Assembly (NCBI GenBank): GCA_016192705.1
Contig: JACPTQ010000017.1
Location: 1-64,000 of the forward strand
DNA length: 64,000 nucleotides
Source of the DNA: Deltaproteobacteria bacterium
GTDB taxonomy: Bacteria; Myxococcota; JACPTQ01
Direction: 5' to 3'
Shown here: piece after piece, positions 38,271 through 45,576 of the stretch
Layout: every line of letters begins with the position of its first letter
Position numbering within the stretch: position 1 is the first letter of the stretch
The notes under the pieces: model-generated
Told to the model about the DNA's origin: nothing
Seen by the model: only the letters and a program-made list of their open reading frames with translations
Database searches by the model: none
Made by a program: the position numbers and the translations under genes

Positions 38271-39025
38271 GATCGGATGGGCGCGGCGGCCGGAAGTCGT
38301 CGTGCGACCGTTGTCGCGGCGGCACGGCGGAAAGCGGCGCGGGCGAGGATCCAAAGAATTCTTGGAACGTCGCGCGTGAGGCGAATGCCTGATTCTTCGT
38401 CACCGTAAATCGGGCGGACGACGACATCGGTGATGCGCGCGCCCTGCAACGTGAGTCGCGAGATGAGGTCGATGGGGTATCCGTAGCGTGGGTACAGGCG
38501 GTCAAGCGGAAGCGCCAAAGCCGCTTGTCGCGTGATCACGGTGTATCCGCACTGCGAGTCCGTCAGGTGCGGCGTGCCGCAGGCGAGTCGCGTGAGGCGC
38601 GTCAGGATCGCGTTCCCGACGCGACGGACGAACGGCATCGACGCGCGAACCGACGCATGACCGAGGCGGTTCCCCTTGACGTAGTCGGCGTCCCCACTTG
38701 CGAGGGGACGGAGAAGCGCACGGAGGTCGCCGGGATCCATTTGGTTGTCGGCCGCCATGACGACGATCCAGTCGGCACCGCGATTGAGCGCTCGAGCGTA
38801 TCCGGTCGCGATGGCGGCACCGACGCCTCGGTTTGACGCCATGCGAAGGATTGACACGCGTTCGTCACGCACGCGGGCCGCGCGGTCGGCGGTCGCGTCG
38901 GTCGAAGCATCGTCAACCACGACAATCTGGTCGATGAAGCGCGGTACGCTGCGGAGCGTACGCACAATGAACTTCTCCTCATTGAACGCGGGTACGACGA
39001 CGGCGATTTGTCGTCCATAAAGCAT
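38267..39025 (-). CDS. GT2-family glycosyltransferase (DPM-like)
   Basis: 252 aa GT-A fold. Motifs: VVVPAFNEEKFI, VVVDDASTDATA, AADNQMDPGDL in place of the usual DxD region, and QCGYTVI. This resembles dolichyl/undecaprenyl-phosphate mannosyl- or glucosyltransferases without the C-terminal membrane helices. Such enzymes make lipid-linked sugars for envelope glycans. It is first in a three-gene glycosyltransferase operon; the stop overlaps the TTG of the next gene. Confidence 0.9.
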   Translation of the reverse strand: MLYGRQIAVVVPAFNEEKFIVRTLRSVPRFIDQIVVVDDASTDATADRAARVRDERVSILRMASNRGVGAAIATGYARALNRGADWIVVMAADNQMDPGDLRALLRPLASGDADYVKGNRLGHASVRASMPFVRRVGNAILTRLTRLACGTPHLTDSQCGYTVITRQAALALPLDRLYPRYGYPIDLISRLTLQGARITDVVVRPIYGDEESGIRLTRDVPRILWILARAAFRRAAATTVARRLPAAAPIRS

Positions 39026-39077
39026 GGCTGCCTTCTAGCACGCGGCTCTGCGACGCGCCACGCCGGGCGCGCGGGTC

Positions 39078-39632
39078 TCAGCGCGGGTTAGGTGTCGTCG
39101 ACGGAGCGGGTGCGGGTGCGGGTGTTGCGGCACGCGCCGGTTCGTTTTTTAGGTCGTCTTCGATCCGCTTCACGACGGCTTCGAGCCCCGTCAGGTTGCG
39201 CGCAACGCCGATGAACGATTTGACCGCCGCGGCGGCCTCTTTCTCCAACCCCGCATCGCGGTACAACCGAACGAGACCCCACCACGGCCGCGCCGCATGA
39301 ATGCCGTCCTCTTTTCTTGCGAGGTCAGCCGCCGTGCGAAATGTGCGTACCGCCGCTTCGGATCGTCCGGCCAATTTGTGGGCCGTGCCGATCGCGTAGA
39401 GGATGCGCAAATCTTTGGGGCGGCGTTCGAGAATCTTCTCGAGGTCAGCGAGCGCCGACTCTTTCCCAGCGACGAGCGCGCGGAGCGCCATGGCGAGGTC
39501 GGGAACTGGGGTTTTGGTCGTCGGCTGGGAAGCGGCGGCTCCACGTTTCGCATCTTTTTCGGCGCTGTTTGGGACGGTCGGCGTCGGCGCACCGAGAACG
39601 ACCACGGCGATGAAACTGGCAACCATCATCAT
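39078..39632 (-). CDS. Exported TPR-repeat protein
   Basis: 184 aa. The N-terminal signal-like segment MMMVASFIAVVVLGAPT is followed by a Thr/Lys linker and TPR-like repeats (ALADLEKILERRPKDLRIL, SEAAVRTFRTAADLARKE), ending in an Ala/Pro/Thr tail (APAPAPSTTP) encoded by a GCGGGTGCGGG tract. The start was chosen at the triple Met next to the hydrophobic segment. Transcribed divergently from the DUF1648 gene across a 46-bp gap that must hold both promoters (TACTAT and TATAGT overlap there). Function unknown. Confidence 0.78.
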   Translation of the reverse strand: MMMVASFIAVVVLGAPTPTVPNSAEKDAKRGAAASQPTTKTPVPDLAMALRALVAGKESALADLEKILERRPKDLRILYAIGTAHKLAGRSEAAVRTFRTAADLARKEDGIHAARPWWGLVRLYRDAGLEKEAAAAVKSFIGVARNLTGLEAVVKRIEDDLKNEPARAATPAPAPAPSTTPNPR

Positions 39633-39678
39633 CTCTATAGTAGATGAAACGAGGGCGACGTTCCACGAGGAGGCGAAA

Positions 39679-40227
39679 ATGAGTGAGAGTTTGTCACCGT
39701 CGAGAACTGGCGCAGCGATACCGATGGCGGTTGCCGCATTTCTGTTTGTGGCACTCGTCACCATGTCGGTCGCGTCGTATGGAGCGCTGCCTGAGAAGAT
39801 CCCCGTTCATTTCAGCTTATCGGGTGTACCCGATGGCTGGTCGGAGAAGGTCATTGGCGCGTGGTTTCTCCCCATCGTTGCGGTCGTGATGAACCTCATC
39901 TTCTGGGGATGTGCGTGGATTGTGCGCAACAAGCCGACCTGGGTCAACGTTCCGAGAAGAGCTGAGTTTGTGGCGCTTTCTCCCGAGGCCCGCGCGCCCG
40001 TGACCGCGATGCTCACGCATTTCCTCGCGTGGATCGCCGCACTGGTCGAGGGGCTTTTCATCTTTATTCAAGCGGGAATGTTCGCGGTGGCGATGGGAAC
40101 GTGGACGCTTCTCCCCGGGTGGCCGTTCATCGGTTTCATTGGCGTCTTCGTCGTTTACATCGTCGTGATGTATGTGCGCATCGCCCGCGCAATTCGACGC
40201 GCAACTACCGTTTCGACGCCATCTTGA
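39679..40227 (+). CDS. DUF1648-domain membrane protein
   Basis: 182 aa with four predicted membrane helices. The DUF1648 signature LPEKIPVHFSLSGVPDGW follows the first helix. DUF1648 proteins include SdpI-type immunity proteins and regulators, but no SdpI-specific features were recognised, so the role is open. ATG 39679 has a perfect AGGAGG site six bases upstream. The 3' end overlaps the convergent sugar-binding protein gene by 23 bp. Confidence 0.85.
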   Translation: MSESLSPSRTGAAIPMAVAAFLFVALVTMSVASYGALPEKIPVHFSLSGVPDGWSEKVIGAWFLPIVAVVMNLIFWGCAWIVRNKPTWVNVPRRAEFVALSPEARAPVTAMLTHFLAWIAALVEGLFIFIQAGMFAVAMGTWTLLPGWPFIGFIGVFVVYIVVMYVRIARAIRRATTVSTPS

Positions 40228-41551
40228 TCGACGCCTCGGCTTCGCGCTGCGCGGCTTTGAGCGCGTCTTCGGGCTTTGCGAGTCCGCGCAGAACTTTCGA
40301 CAGCGCCTTTTGGAGCGGCGTCCAAACGTGCCGCATCTCGGGGACGGCCGGTGTTGCGACGGCGCGTTCGAGTTGCCCGCGAAACGCCATGAGGATGGCG
40401 TCGGTTTTGACCTTTGGATTGTCGTAAACGTTAGCGTTCGCGACAGGCTGCCGACCGACGAGTGCGCGCTCGAGCGCTTCCTCATCGCGCGTCAGGTGCT
40501 CTGCGGCTTTGGCGGCCGCGGCAATTTTCGTCGACTTTGCTGAAACGATAACGCCCTCCGATGTGAAGAGCGTCGCGGCGGCCATCCCGGTCGCGCTCAC
40601 CCCTGGGAGCGGTGCGACGCCAAAATCGACCGACTCGATGTCTCCCAAAAACCACGGACCCTGAATGACCATCGCTGCTTTCCCCGCGTTGAACAGGTTC
40701 GACACGAGGCCGCCCGAGACCTCTTTGGGGACGACGCCGTGCTCCGCGTCGAGTGCGCGCGCGAACGCGAGGGCTTTCGCCTGCTCGGGCGAATCGAGCG
40801 CGGGCGCGTTTTGCACGGTCAGGAACTTCGCGCCAAACCCGTGCATCCACGGTGCGTGAAAGAATGGGTCGCCGTTTTCGTAGACCAGCCCGAAAACTCC
40901 CTTCGCCTTGTCGGTCGCCGCTTTCGCGACTTGGACCATTCGGTCGGTCGAAGGTGGCGGGTCTTTTACGAGTGCGCGGTTGTAAAAGAGGGCGAGCGGT
41001 TTCACGGCGAGCGGGAGCCCAAAGAGCGAGCCGCGCTGAACGAAGGCGTCAAGCGCGGGGCGAATAAATCGGCGCGCAATCGCTTCGGTCATGTGCGCGT
41101 CGAGCGGCGCGATGAGCCCGGTCTTTGCCCAGTCGCCAATCCGGTCGTGCGCGAAGATAAAAAGGTCGGGGCCATGCCCGCGTGGGATGGCGTTCGATAT
41201 TTTGTCGGGGAGCGCGTCGAACGGGACGGCGAGGAGCTCGATCGTAAAGCCCGCGGCACGGGCGTTGATGCGTGCAGCGGAGGCTTCGAGCGCGGCCCGC
41301 TCCTTAGCGCGGTAGCTGTGCCAGAGCATGAGTTTTACGGCTTCGGGTGCCGATGCGGAAGAAGAAGCTAAACGCAAAGGCGCGGAGACGCCAAGTGGCG
41401 AGCCTTCTTTCCCTGGGTCTTTGCGGCTTGGCGCCTTGGCGTTGAAATCCCCTGCGGGAGCGGGCGGCAGCTTCGGCGAGTCTTTGCAGGAAAGGAGAAC
41501 GAGCGGAAAAAGCGAGAGGCACGCGACGAAGTGTTTCATCCGCGCGCTCAT
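40205..41551 (-). CDS. ABC-type extracellular sugar-binding lipoprotein (MalE-like)
   Basis: 448 aa. The lipobox is LVLLSC after an N-terminal hydrophobic stretch. Mature residues 20-50 are a linker containing GDFNAKAPSRKDPGKEGS, encoded by a 78-bp palindromic repeat shared with a glycosyltransferase gene. The rest is a family 1 solute-binding fold (LMLWHSYRAKERAALE, GHGPDLFIFAHDRIGDWA, GLPLAVKPLALFYN, AAMVIQGPWFLG). No permease or ATPase is adjacent; the orphan MalF gene at 9759 is a possible partner. A mobile element sits about 8 bp upstream of the start codon and may have displaced its promoter. Confidence 0.9.
   Translation of the reverse strand: MSARMKHFVACLSLFPLVLLSCKDSPKLPPAPAGDFNAKAPSRKDPGKEGSPLGVSAPLRLASSSASAPEAVKLMLWHSYRAKERAALEASAARINARAAGFTIELLAVPFDALPDKISNAIPRGHGPDLFIFAHDRIGDWAKTGLIAPLDAHMTEAIARRFIRPALDAFVQRGSLFGLPLAVKPLALFYNRALVKDPPPSTDRMVQVAKAATDKAKGVFGLVYENGDPFFHAPWMHGFGAKFLTVQNAPALDSPEQAKALAFARALDAEHGVVPKEVSGGLVSNLFNAGKAAMVIQGPWFLGDIESVDFGVAPLPGVSATGMAAATLFTSEGVIVSAKSTKIAAAAKAAEHLTRDEEALERALVGRQPVANANVYDNPKVKTDAILMAFRGQLERAVATPAVPEMRHVWTPLQKALSKVLRGLAKPEDALKAAQREAEASIKMASKR
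41372..41449. repeat. 78-bp palindromic repeat inside sugar-binding protein gene
   Basis: Begins ACGCAAAGGCGCGGAGACGC and ends CCTTGGCGTTGAAATC. Closely related to 37992-38069, in the same orientation and followed by GCGGGAGCGGG. It is read in the same frame in both genes. Confidence 0.8.
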
Positions 41552-41559
41552 AGCAAAGC

Positions 41560-42110
41560 CCCAATCCCCGGTTAAGCGATTCGTTCGCTCGTGAGCGTGA
41601 GGGTCGACAGGAGCCCGCTTCGGCGCGCCGACGTCCTCGGGTCTGATTTGAGACGGGCGAACGGTCCACGGTTCAGAGGCTCGCGAAAGCTCGGTGGTCC
41701 CAGCCGTTATCGCGCTGCAGACCCTGCGGAAGCGCGCCTCTGCGGCGCCCCTGCCGACCCCACGCAAATCAGGGTGGACCGCTTTCCGGAGACGTATTTT
41801 CTGGGCTTGAGGGCGGTAAGAAGATATCACCCGCTGGGTGTCGGCTGACGATCGAGCGACCCCCAAATCTCGTAACCGCCGTTCCAGGGAAACGGCCGGG
41901 TTCTGACTGGGCGGACGGGGATTGGGGACGCAAAGGCTCGCATCCGCAGGGGATGAGGTGCCGATGGGGCGTGGATTTGCCGTTCTCATGATGTTTGATT
42001 CGTTTCGTGCAGACTCACATTTCATGTCAGACCCGAGGACTTTTGCGAGCCGGAGCGATCCCAAACCCGACCGCCCCATTCTGATCTTGGCGGTTAACCG
42101 AGAATCAAGA
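41560..42110 (+). mobile_element. MITE-like element, copy 3
   Basis: About 550 bp flanked by the direct repeat ATAGCAAAGC (41550-41559 and 42111-42120). It starts CCCAATCCCCGGTTAAGC and ends with an imperfect inverted counterpart (GGTTAACCGAGAATCA). The inner inverted pair is GTCCTCGGGTCTGA/TCAGACCCGAGGAC. The left repeat overlaps the start codon of the sugar-binding protein gene, so insertion was at its 5' edge. The other end lies about 50 bp from the coaX start. Confidence 0.88.
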
Positions 42111-42170
42111 ATAGCAAAGCGGGGAGTGAAGTTCCAGCGAGATCGCGTCCATGTTATAGAGACGATCGCC

Positions 42171-42935
42171 ATGCTTTTCGTGATCGACATCGGCAACACC
42201 AACACCGTGCTCGGCGTTTACGACGGCGCGACGCTCGGTGAGCACTGGCGCATCGAGAGCAAGAAGGGGCGCACGGGCGACGAATACGGCGTGTTGCTTC
42301 GGCAACTCCTCGCGGCGTCGAACTTCAACCCGCGCGTGGTGTCGGGCGCCATCATCTCGTCGGTCGTGCCGCCCCTCACGCACACGTTTGAAGAGATGGT
42401 CGAGCGCCATTTTGGCGTGCGCGCGCTCGTCGTCGGGCCAGGGCTCAAGACGGGGATGCCGATTCTGTACGAGAATCCGCGCGAGGTCGGTGCGGATCGA
42501 ATCGTCAACGCGGTCGCGGCGTACGAAAGCGTCAAGGGCGGTGCCATCGTCGTCGATTTCGGGACGGCGACGACGCTCGATTGCGTGACGCCGGCCGGCG
42601 AGTATTTGGGCGGTGCGATCGCGCCTGGAATCCAGATTTCGGCGGACGCGCTTTTTCACCACGCGTCGAAGCTTCCGCGCGTCGATTTCGTGCGGCCCAA
42701 AACAGTCGTCGGACGAAATACGGTTCACAGCATGCAGGCGGGAATCTTATTCGGCTACGTTGGCCTCGTCGACGGTCTCGTCACGCGCTCCAAGGCGGAG
42801 CTTGGGTTTCCGGTGACCGTCATCGCGACGGGCGGGCTCGCGCCGGTCATTGCGCCCGAGTCGTCGACGATCGATCGCGTCGATGAATTCCTGACGCTCG
42901 AGGGGCTTCGAATCCTCTTCGATCGAAATCGGTAA
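42171..42935 (+). CDS. coaX: Type III pantothenate kinase
   Basis: Phosphorylates pantothenate, the first step of coenzyme A synthesis. 254 aa with the ASKHA-fold motifs [14 protein letters not shown] at the N-terminus, [12 protein letters not shown] in the middle, [13 protein letters not shown], and [14 protein letters not shown] 42171 begins exactly at homology; upstream frame is mobile-element sequence. A hairpin about 40 bp after the stop may help terminate it before the gas vesicle operon. Confidence 0.96.
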   Translation: MLFVIDIGNTNTVLGVYDGATLGEHWRIESKKGRTGDEYGVLLRQLLAASNFNPRVVSGAIISSVVPPLTHTFEEMVERHFGVRALVVGPGLKTGMPILYENPREVGADRIVNAVAAYESVKGGAIVVDFGTATTLDCVTPAGEYLGGAIAPGIQISADALFHHASKLPRVDFVRPKTVVGRNTVHSMQAGILFGYVGLVDGLVTRSKAELGFPVTVIATGGLAPVIAPESSTIDRVDEFLTLEGLRILFDRNR

Positions 42936-42974
42936 GTCGCGTATCAAATCGAACCACGCGCGGCCCATCGTTCC

Positions 42975-43002
42975 CTGCCTCGGGAAGCGCGGTCCCGGGC
43001 AG
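42975..43002. terminator. Hairpin downstream of coaX
   Basis: CTGCCTCGGGA and TCCCGGGCAG pair with one bulged T across a 7-base loop. There is no T-run after it, so an intrinsic terminator is only possible. Confidence 0.4.
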
Positions 43003-43012
43003 AGACGTCTCT
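43001..43012. promoter_or_regulatory. Perfect palindrome, candidate activator site for gvpA
   Basis: AGAGACGTCTCT is a 12-bp perfect palindrome about 110 bp upstream of the -24 element of the gvpA promoter. That is within the usual distance for NtrC-type enhancer sites. No second copy was seen near the other sigma-54 promoter, so the role is speculative. Confidence 0.35.
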
Positions 43013-43117
43013 AACGCATCGCGCCCATCACCCCACACGGTCCAAGCGCGCGCGGAATCGTCCGTGTCTTCGCCCTGCTTCGTGCGCGGTTCGTTTCTCG
43101 GATTGAAATTTCGTACG

Positions 43118-43133
43118 TGGCACCGGCATTGCT
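43118..43133 (+). promoter_or_regulatory. Sigma-54 (-24/-12) promoter of the gas vesicle operon
   Basis: TGGCACCGGCATTGCT matches the RpoN consensus TGGCAC-N5-TTGCW exactly, with GG and GC ten bases apart. Transcription would start near 43144, giving a leader of about 46 bases before gvpA. It is the only promoter-like element seen in the 254-bp gap after coaX. Confidence 0.85.
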
Positions 43134-43189
43134 CTCTCGTTCTGCTGGCCGCCGAGACGCGGCCGGGGAACCTGAAGGAGGTGAAAGAG

Positions 43190-43411
43190 ATGGCTAAGAT
43201 CATGAAATCGACAGATTCGTCGAGTCTGGCGGAGGTCGTGGATCGAATCCTCGACAAGGGAATCGTTATCGATGCGTGGGCCAAGGTGTCATTGGTCGGC
43301 ATCGAGCTCCTTTCGGTGGAAGCCCGCGTCGTGGTTGCGTCGGTCGAGACGTACCTGAAGTACGCCGAGGCGATCGGATTGACGGCAACAGCAGCCGCAC
43401 CGACCGCGTAA
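43190..43411 (+). CDS. gvpA: Gas vesicle major structural protein GvpA
   Basis: 73 aa. The core [54 protein letters not shown] region (split here across the helix-beta-beta-helix fold) is diagnostic of GvpA, the ribbed shell subunit of gas vesicles; key segments are [13 protein letters not shown] and [16 protein letters not shown]. The tail is short and Ala-rich. AAGGAGGTGA precedes the ATG at ideal spacing, as expected for a highly made protein. First gene of the forward cluster, behind a sigma-54 promoter and followed by a strong hairpin. Confidence 0.97.
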   Translation: MAKIMKSTDSSSLAEVVDRILDKGIVIDAWAKVSLVGIELLSVEARVVVASVETYLKYAEAIGLTATAAAPTA

Positions 43412-43431
43412 GGACGAGGGACTTCGCGTTG

Positions 43432-43470
43432 CCTGCCCGGGAGCGGCTTTCGGGTCGCCTCTCGGGCAGG
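43432..43470 (+). terminator. Strong hairpin after gvpA (attenuator or mRNA stabiliser)
   Basis: CCTGCCCGGGAG (43432-43443) pairs with CTCTCGGGCAGG (43459-43470) over 12 bp with one G-U pair, around a 15-base loop. There is no T-run. It lies between gvpA and the next gene, where it could protect a gvpA message or reduce read-through, keeping GvpA in excess over later proteins. Confidence 0.6.
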
Positions 43471-43500
43471 ACCGCGTCGATGAGAGAAGGAGAGGTAACC

Positions 43501-43971
43501 ATGGACCTACATTTCACGAGCTTCAACGCCGAATGGGCCCGCGCGTTTCGACGAGACCTCACGGCGGGCCTTCAGCAGCGTCGCGATTTTCTGAACAAGA
43601 TGCGAAATCATACGTTTGCGTTTTTGGCGAGCGCGGCTCGGGAGCGACGCGAGGCGGCAAACGATTTCCGGCAACGGGCGCACCGGGAGTCGGAGGGTCG
43701 GCATTTGTTCAGAAGTGAGCTGCGGTCGGATGTTCACGCACTCCGCAGCCGGTTCGCGTTCGGTCTTCAGCAGATGGCCAAGGAGCTTCAGGCGACGTCG
43801 GAGGCTTTCCGTGGCGCATCTCGTGGTGGAGGCGGAGCGTCGTTTCGCAGGAATACGGGGGGAGCCGCGCATTCGGCGTCGAGTCAAATGGACGACACCG
43901 AATTCACAGCGACGTACGACGGTCGCGACGCGGTGTCGGGGTCGCGGCATTCGAAGAAACGCCACAGCTAA
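43501..43971 (+). CDS. Candidate GvpC-like gas vesicle shell protein
   Basis: 156 aa, very Arg/Ala/Gln-rich and helical, not matching any gvp family I can name with certainty. Two helical segments look related: FRRDLTAGLQQRRDFLNKMR and FRSELRSDVHALRSRF, with FAFGLQQMAKEL after it. A Gly/Ser/Arg-rich tail follows. Position directly after gvpA, the amphipathic repeat character, and lack of membrane segments suit a GvpC-type protein that binds the outside of the vesicle and strengthens it. GvpC is poorly conserved between phyla. The start has GGAGAGG upstream. The function is inferred from context only. Confidence 0.6.
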   Translation: MDLHFTSFNAEWARAFRRDLTAGLQQRRDFLNKMRNHTFAFLASAARERREAANDFRQRAHRESEGRHLFRSELRSDVHALRSRFAFGLQQMAKELQATSEAFRGASRGGGGASFRRNTGGAAHSASSQMDDTEFTATYDGRDAVSGSRHSKKRHS

Positions 43972-43989
43972 CGATAGGGAGGGCGACGC

Positions 43990-45021
43990 ATGGCGAATGG
44001 AAACGGGTGTGGTCTCGCGGCCGTCGACGAGGCCTCGAGCGGCTTGGCCAGTGCTTCGGAGCTAGCGGCGGTCAGCGTCGAGGCGGGTGACTGCTTCGTT
44101 GCGACGCCCGAGGTCCGCCGTTTGGCGGAGCGGGCGCTCGTCTATCTAAACGCCGGCTACCCCGTTCACTTTTCCGGCCCGGCCGGAACGGGAAAGACGA
44201 CGCTCGCCCTCCACGTCGCGGCTCTTCGAGGCCGCCCCGTCAGCCTCATGCATGGCGACGACGAGTTTGGCTCGAGCGACCTCGTGGGCGGCGAGTACGG
44301 CTACCGAAAATCGAAGCTCGTCGACAACTTCATCCACTCGGTGCTTCGAACCGAAGAGACGATGAACACGCTGTGGGCCGACAACCGACTCACCTTGGCG
44401 TGTAAGACTGGCGACACGCTTGTGTACGACGAGTTCACGCGGTCGCGTCCCGAGGCGAACAACGCGCTCCTTTCGGTGCTCGAGGAACGGCTCTTGACGG
44501 TGCCGACGCGCCGCGGGGGTGACGGGTTTCTCGAAGTGCACCCCGAGTTTCGCGCCATCTTCACGTCGAACCCCGAGGAGTACGCCGGCGTCCACCGAAC
44601 GCAGGACGCGCTCGTCGATCGATTCATCACGATCCGCATCGAGCATTACGACCGCGAAACCGAGGTCGAGATCACGCGCGCCAAGGGGGGCATCGGGCGC
44701 GACGAAGCGGAGGTCATCGTGGACATCGTTCGCGACCTCAGGCGAATGCGGGTGTCGAAGCAAGGGCCGAGCCTTCGTGCGAGCATCATGATCGGTCGCG
44801 TCATGAGTCAGGAGGGCGCGCACCCACGGCAGGGCGATGCGTTTTTTGGCGAGATTTGCCGCGACGTTCTCGGAGGTCTCACGGCCAAGATCACGCGGGA
44901 CGGCGAGCGCGGGATCACGTCGACCGTCGATGAAGTTGTCGCCAAGCACTTGAAGGAAGAGCGGCGGGACAAGAAGCGTCGGCCGTTTAGCGAGGTCGCG
45001 GTTGCGAGAAAGGGGGGTTAA
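43990..45021 (+). CDS. gvpN: Gas vesicle AAA ATPase GvpN
   Basis: 343-aa MoxR/CbbQ-like AAA ATPase. Walker A HFSGPAGTGKTTLALHVA and Walker B DTLVYDEFTRSRPEANNALLSVLEE (core VYDEFTR) are present, with NPEEYAGVHRTQDALVDRF typical of GvpN. It is needed for gas vesicle growth or assembly in several species. The start ATG has GGGAGGG upstream. The unusual length of N-terminal extension (about 35 residues) and a charged C-terminal tail are minor variations. Confidence 0.95.
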   Translation: MANGNGCGLAAVDEASSGLASASELAAVSVEAGDCFVATPEVRRLAERALVYLNAGYPVHFSGPAGTGKTTLALHVAALRGRPVSLMHGDDEFGSSDLVGGEYGYRKSKLVDNFIHSVLRTEETMNTLWADNRLTLACKTGDTLVYDEFTRSRPEANNALLSVLEERLLTVPTRRGGDGFLEVHPEFRAIFTSNPEEYAGVHRTQDALVDRFITIRIEHYDRETEVEITRAKGGIGRDEAEVIVDIVRDLRRMRVSKQGPSLRASIMIGRVMSQEGAHPRQGDAFFGEICRDVLGGLTAKITRDGERGITSTVDEVVAKHLKEERRDKKRRPFSEVAVARKGG

Positions 45022-45026
45022 GGGCG

Positions 45027-45347
45027 ATGGCGGTTCCAGTTCGCGGAATTCAAGACGTCAAGACGCTCGGGTTCTTGCGGGGAAGCGGCGCCCACGGAAA
45101 GGACCAGCACGTCTTCCTGTTTCGGCTCGCGACGCTCGAGCTTGAGCGGACGCGCCGGTTGCGTGAACGAGAGGCGGCCGTGAAGCGGATGAACGCGGTC
45201 GATGCGCGGCTTGTGGAGGTTGAGCGGTTGATCCAGAACCAGCAAGAGGCGCTTGGTGTCACGCGAAATCGTGCACAGGCCGGCAACGCCGCGCGTGCTC
45301 TGGCCACCGCCGGTCGAGCGCGTCGCGTGCTCCGGTACGGGAGGTGA
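45027..45347 (+). CDS. Small coiled-coil protein in gas vesicle operon
   Basis: 106 aa. The N-terminal VRGIQDVKTLGFLRG is followed by a long charged helix (LELERTRRLREREAAVKRMNA, VERLIQNQQEALGV) and a basic tail. AAGGGGGG before the ATG and a 5-bp gap after gvpN mean it is cotranscribed. No family is recognised. It may act as an accessory or adaptor protein for vesicle assembly; that is inferred from context. Confidence 0.7.
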   Translation: MAVPVRGIQDVKTLGFLRGSGAHGKDQHVFLFRLATLELERTRRLREREAAVKRMNAVDARLVEVERLIQNQQEALGVTRNRAQAGNAARALATAGRARRVLRYGR

Positions 45348-45354
45348 CGGCGTC

Positions 45355-45573
45355 GTGCGAATTAAGCTGAACTGCCTTTCGTGTGGGCACACGATGGAAC
45401 TCAGCGAAGCGTATGAGGACTTCGAGGGCGAGGTGCGGTGCTGGGGCTGCCAATCGTCGCTTGAGGTTGTGCTTCACGAAGGCAAGCTTCGATCGATTCG
45501 CAGAATCTCCAGCGAAGCGAATGGGGCGTCGTCCCGTCGGGGCGAGGCGCGCGTAAACGAAGAAGAAAGGTGA
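45355..45573 (+). CDS. Small zinc-ribbon protein in gas vesicle operon
   Basis: 72 aa, GTG start chosen because GGGAGGTGA lies upstream. CLSCGHTMELSEAYEDFEG followed by VRCWGC gives two CxxC knuckles about 21 residues apart, a rubredoxin/zinc-ribbon-like pattern. The C-terminus is basic. It sits between the coiled-coil gene and gvpF/L with short gaps. Not one of the classical gvp letters; role unknown. Confidence 0.75.
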   Translation: MRIKLNCLSCGHTMELSEAYEDFEGEVRCWGCQSSLEVVLHEGKLRSIRRISSEANGASSRRGEARVNEEER

Positions 45574-45576
45574 GCG

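Noticed and set aside
42975-43002. Confident intrinsic terminator for coaX
   Set aside because: The stem has no following T-run, so it is only listed as possible.
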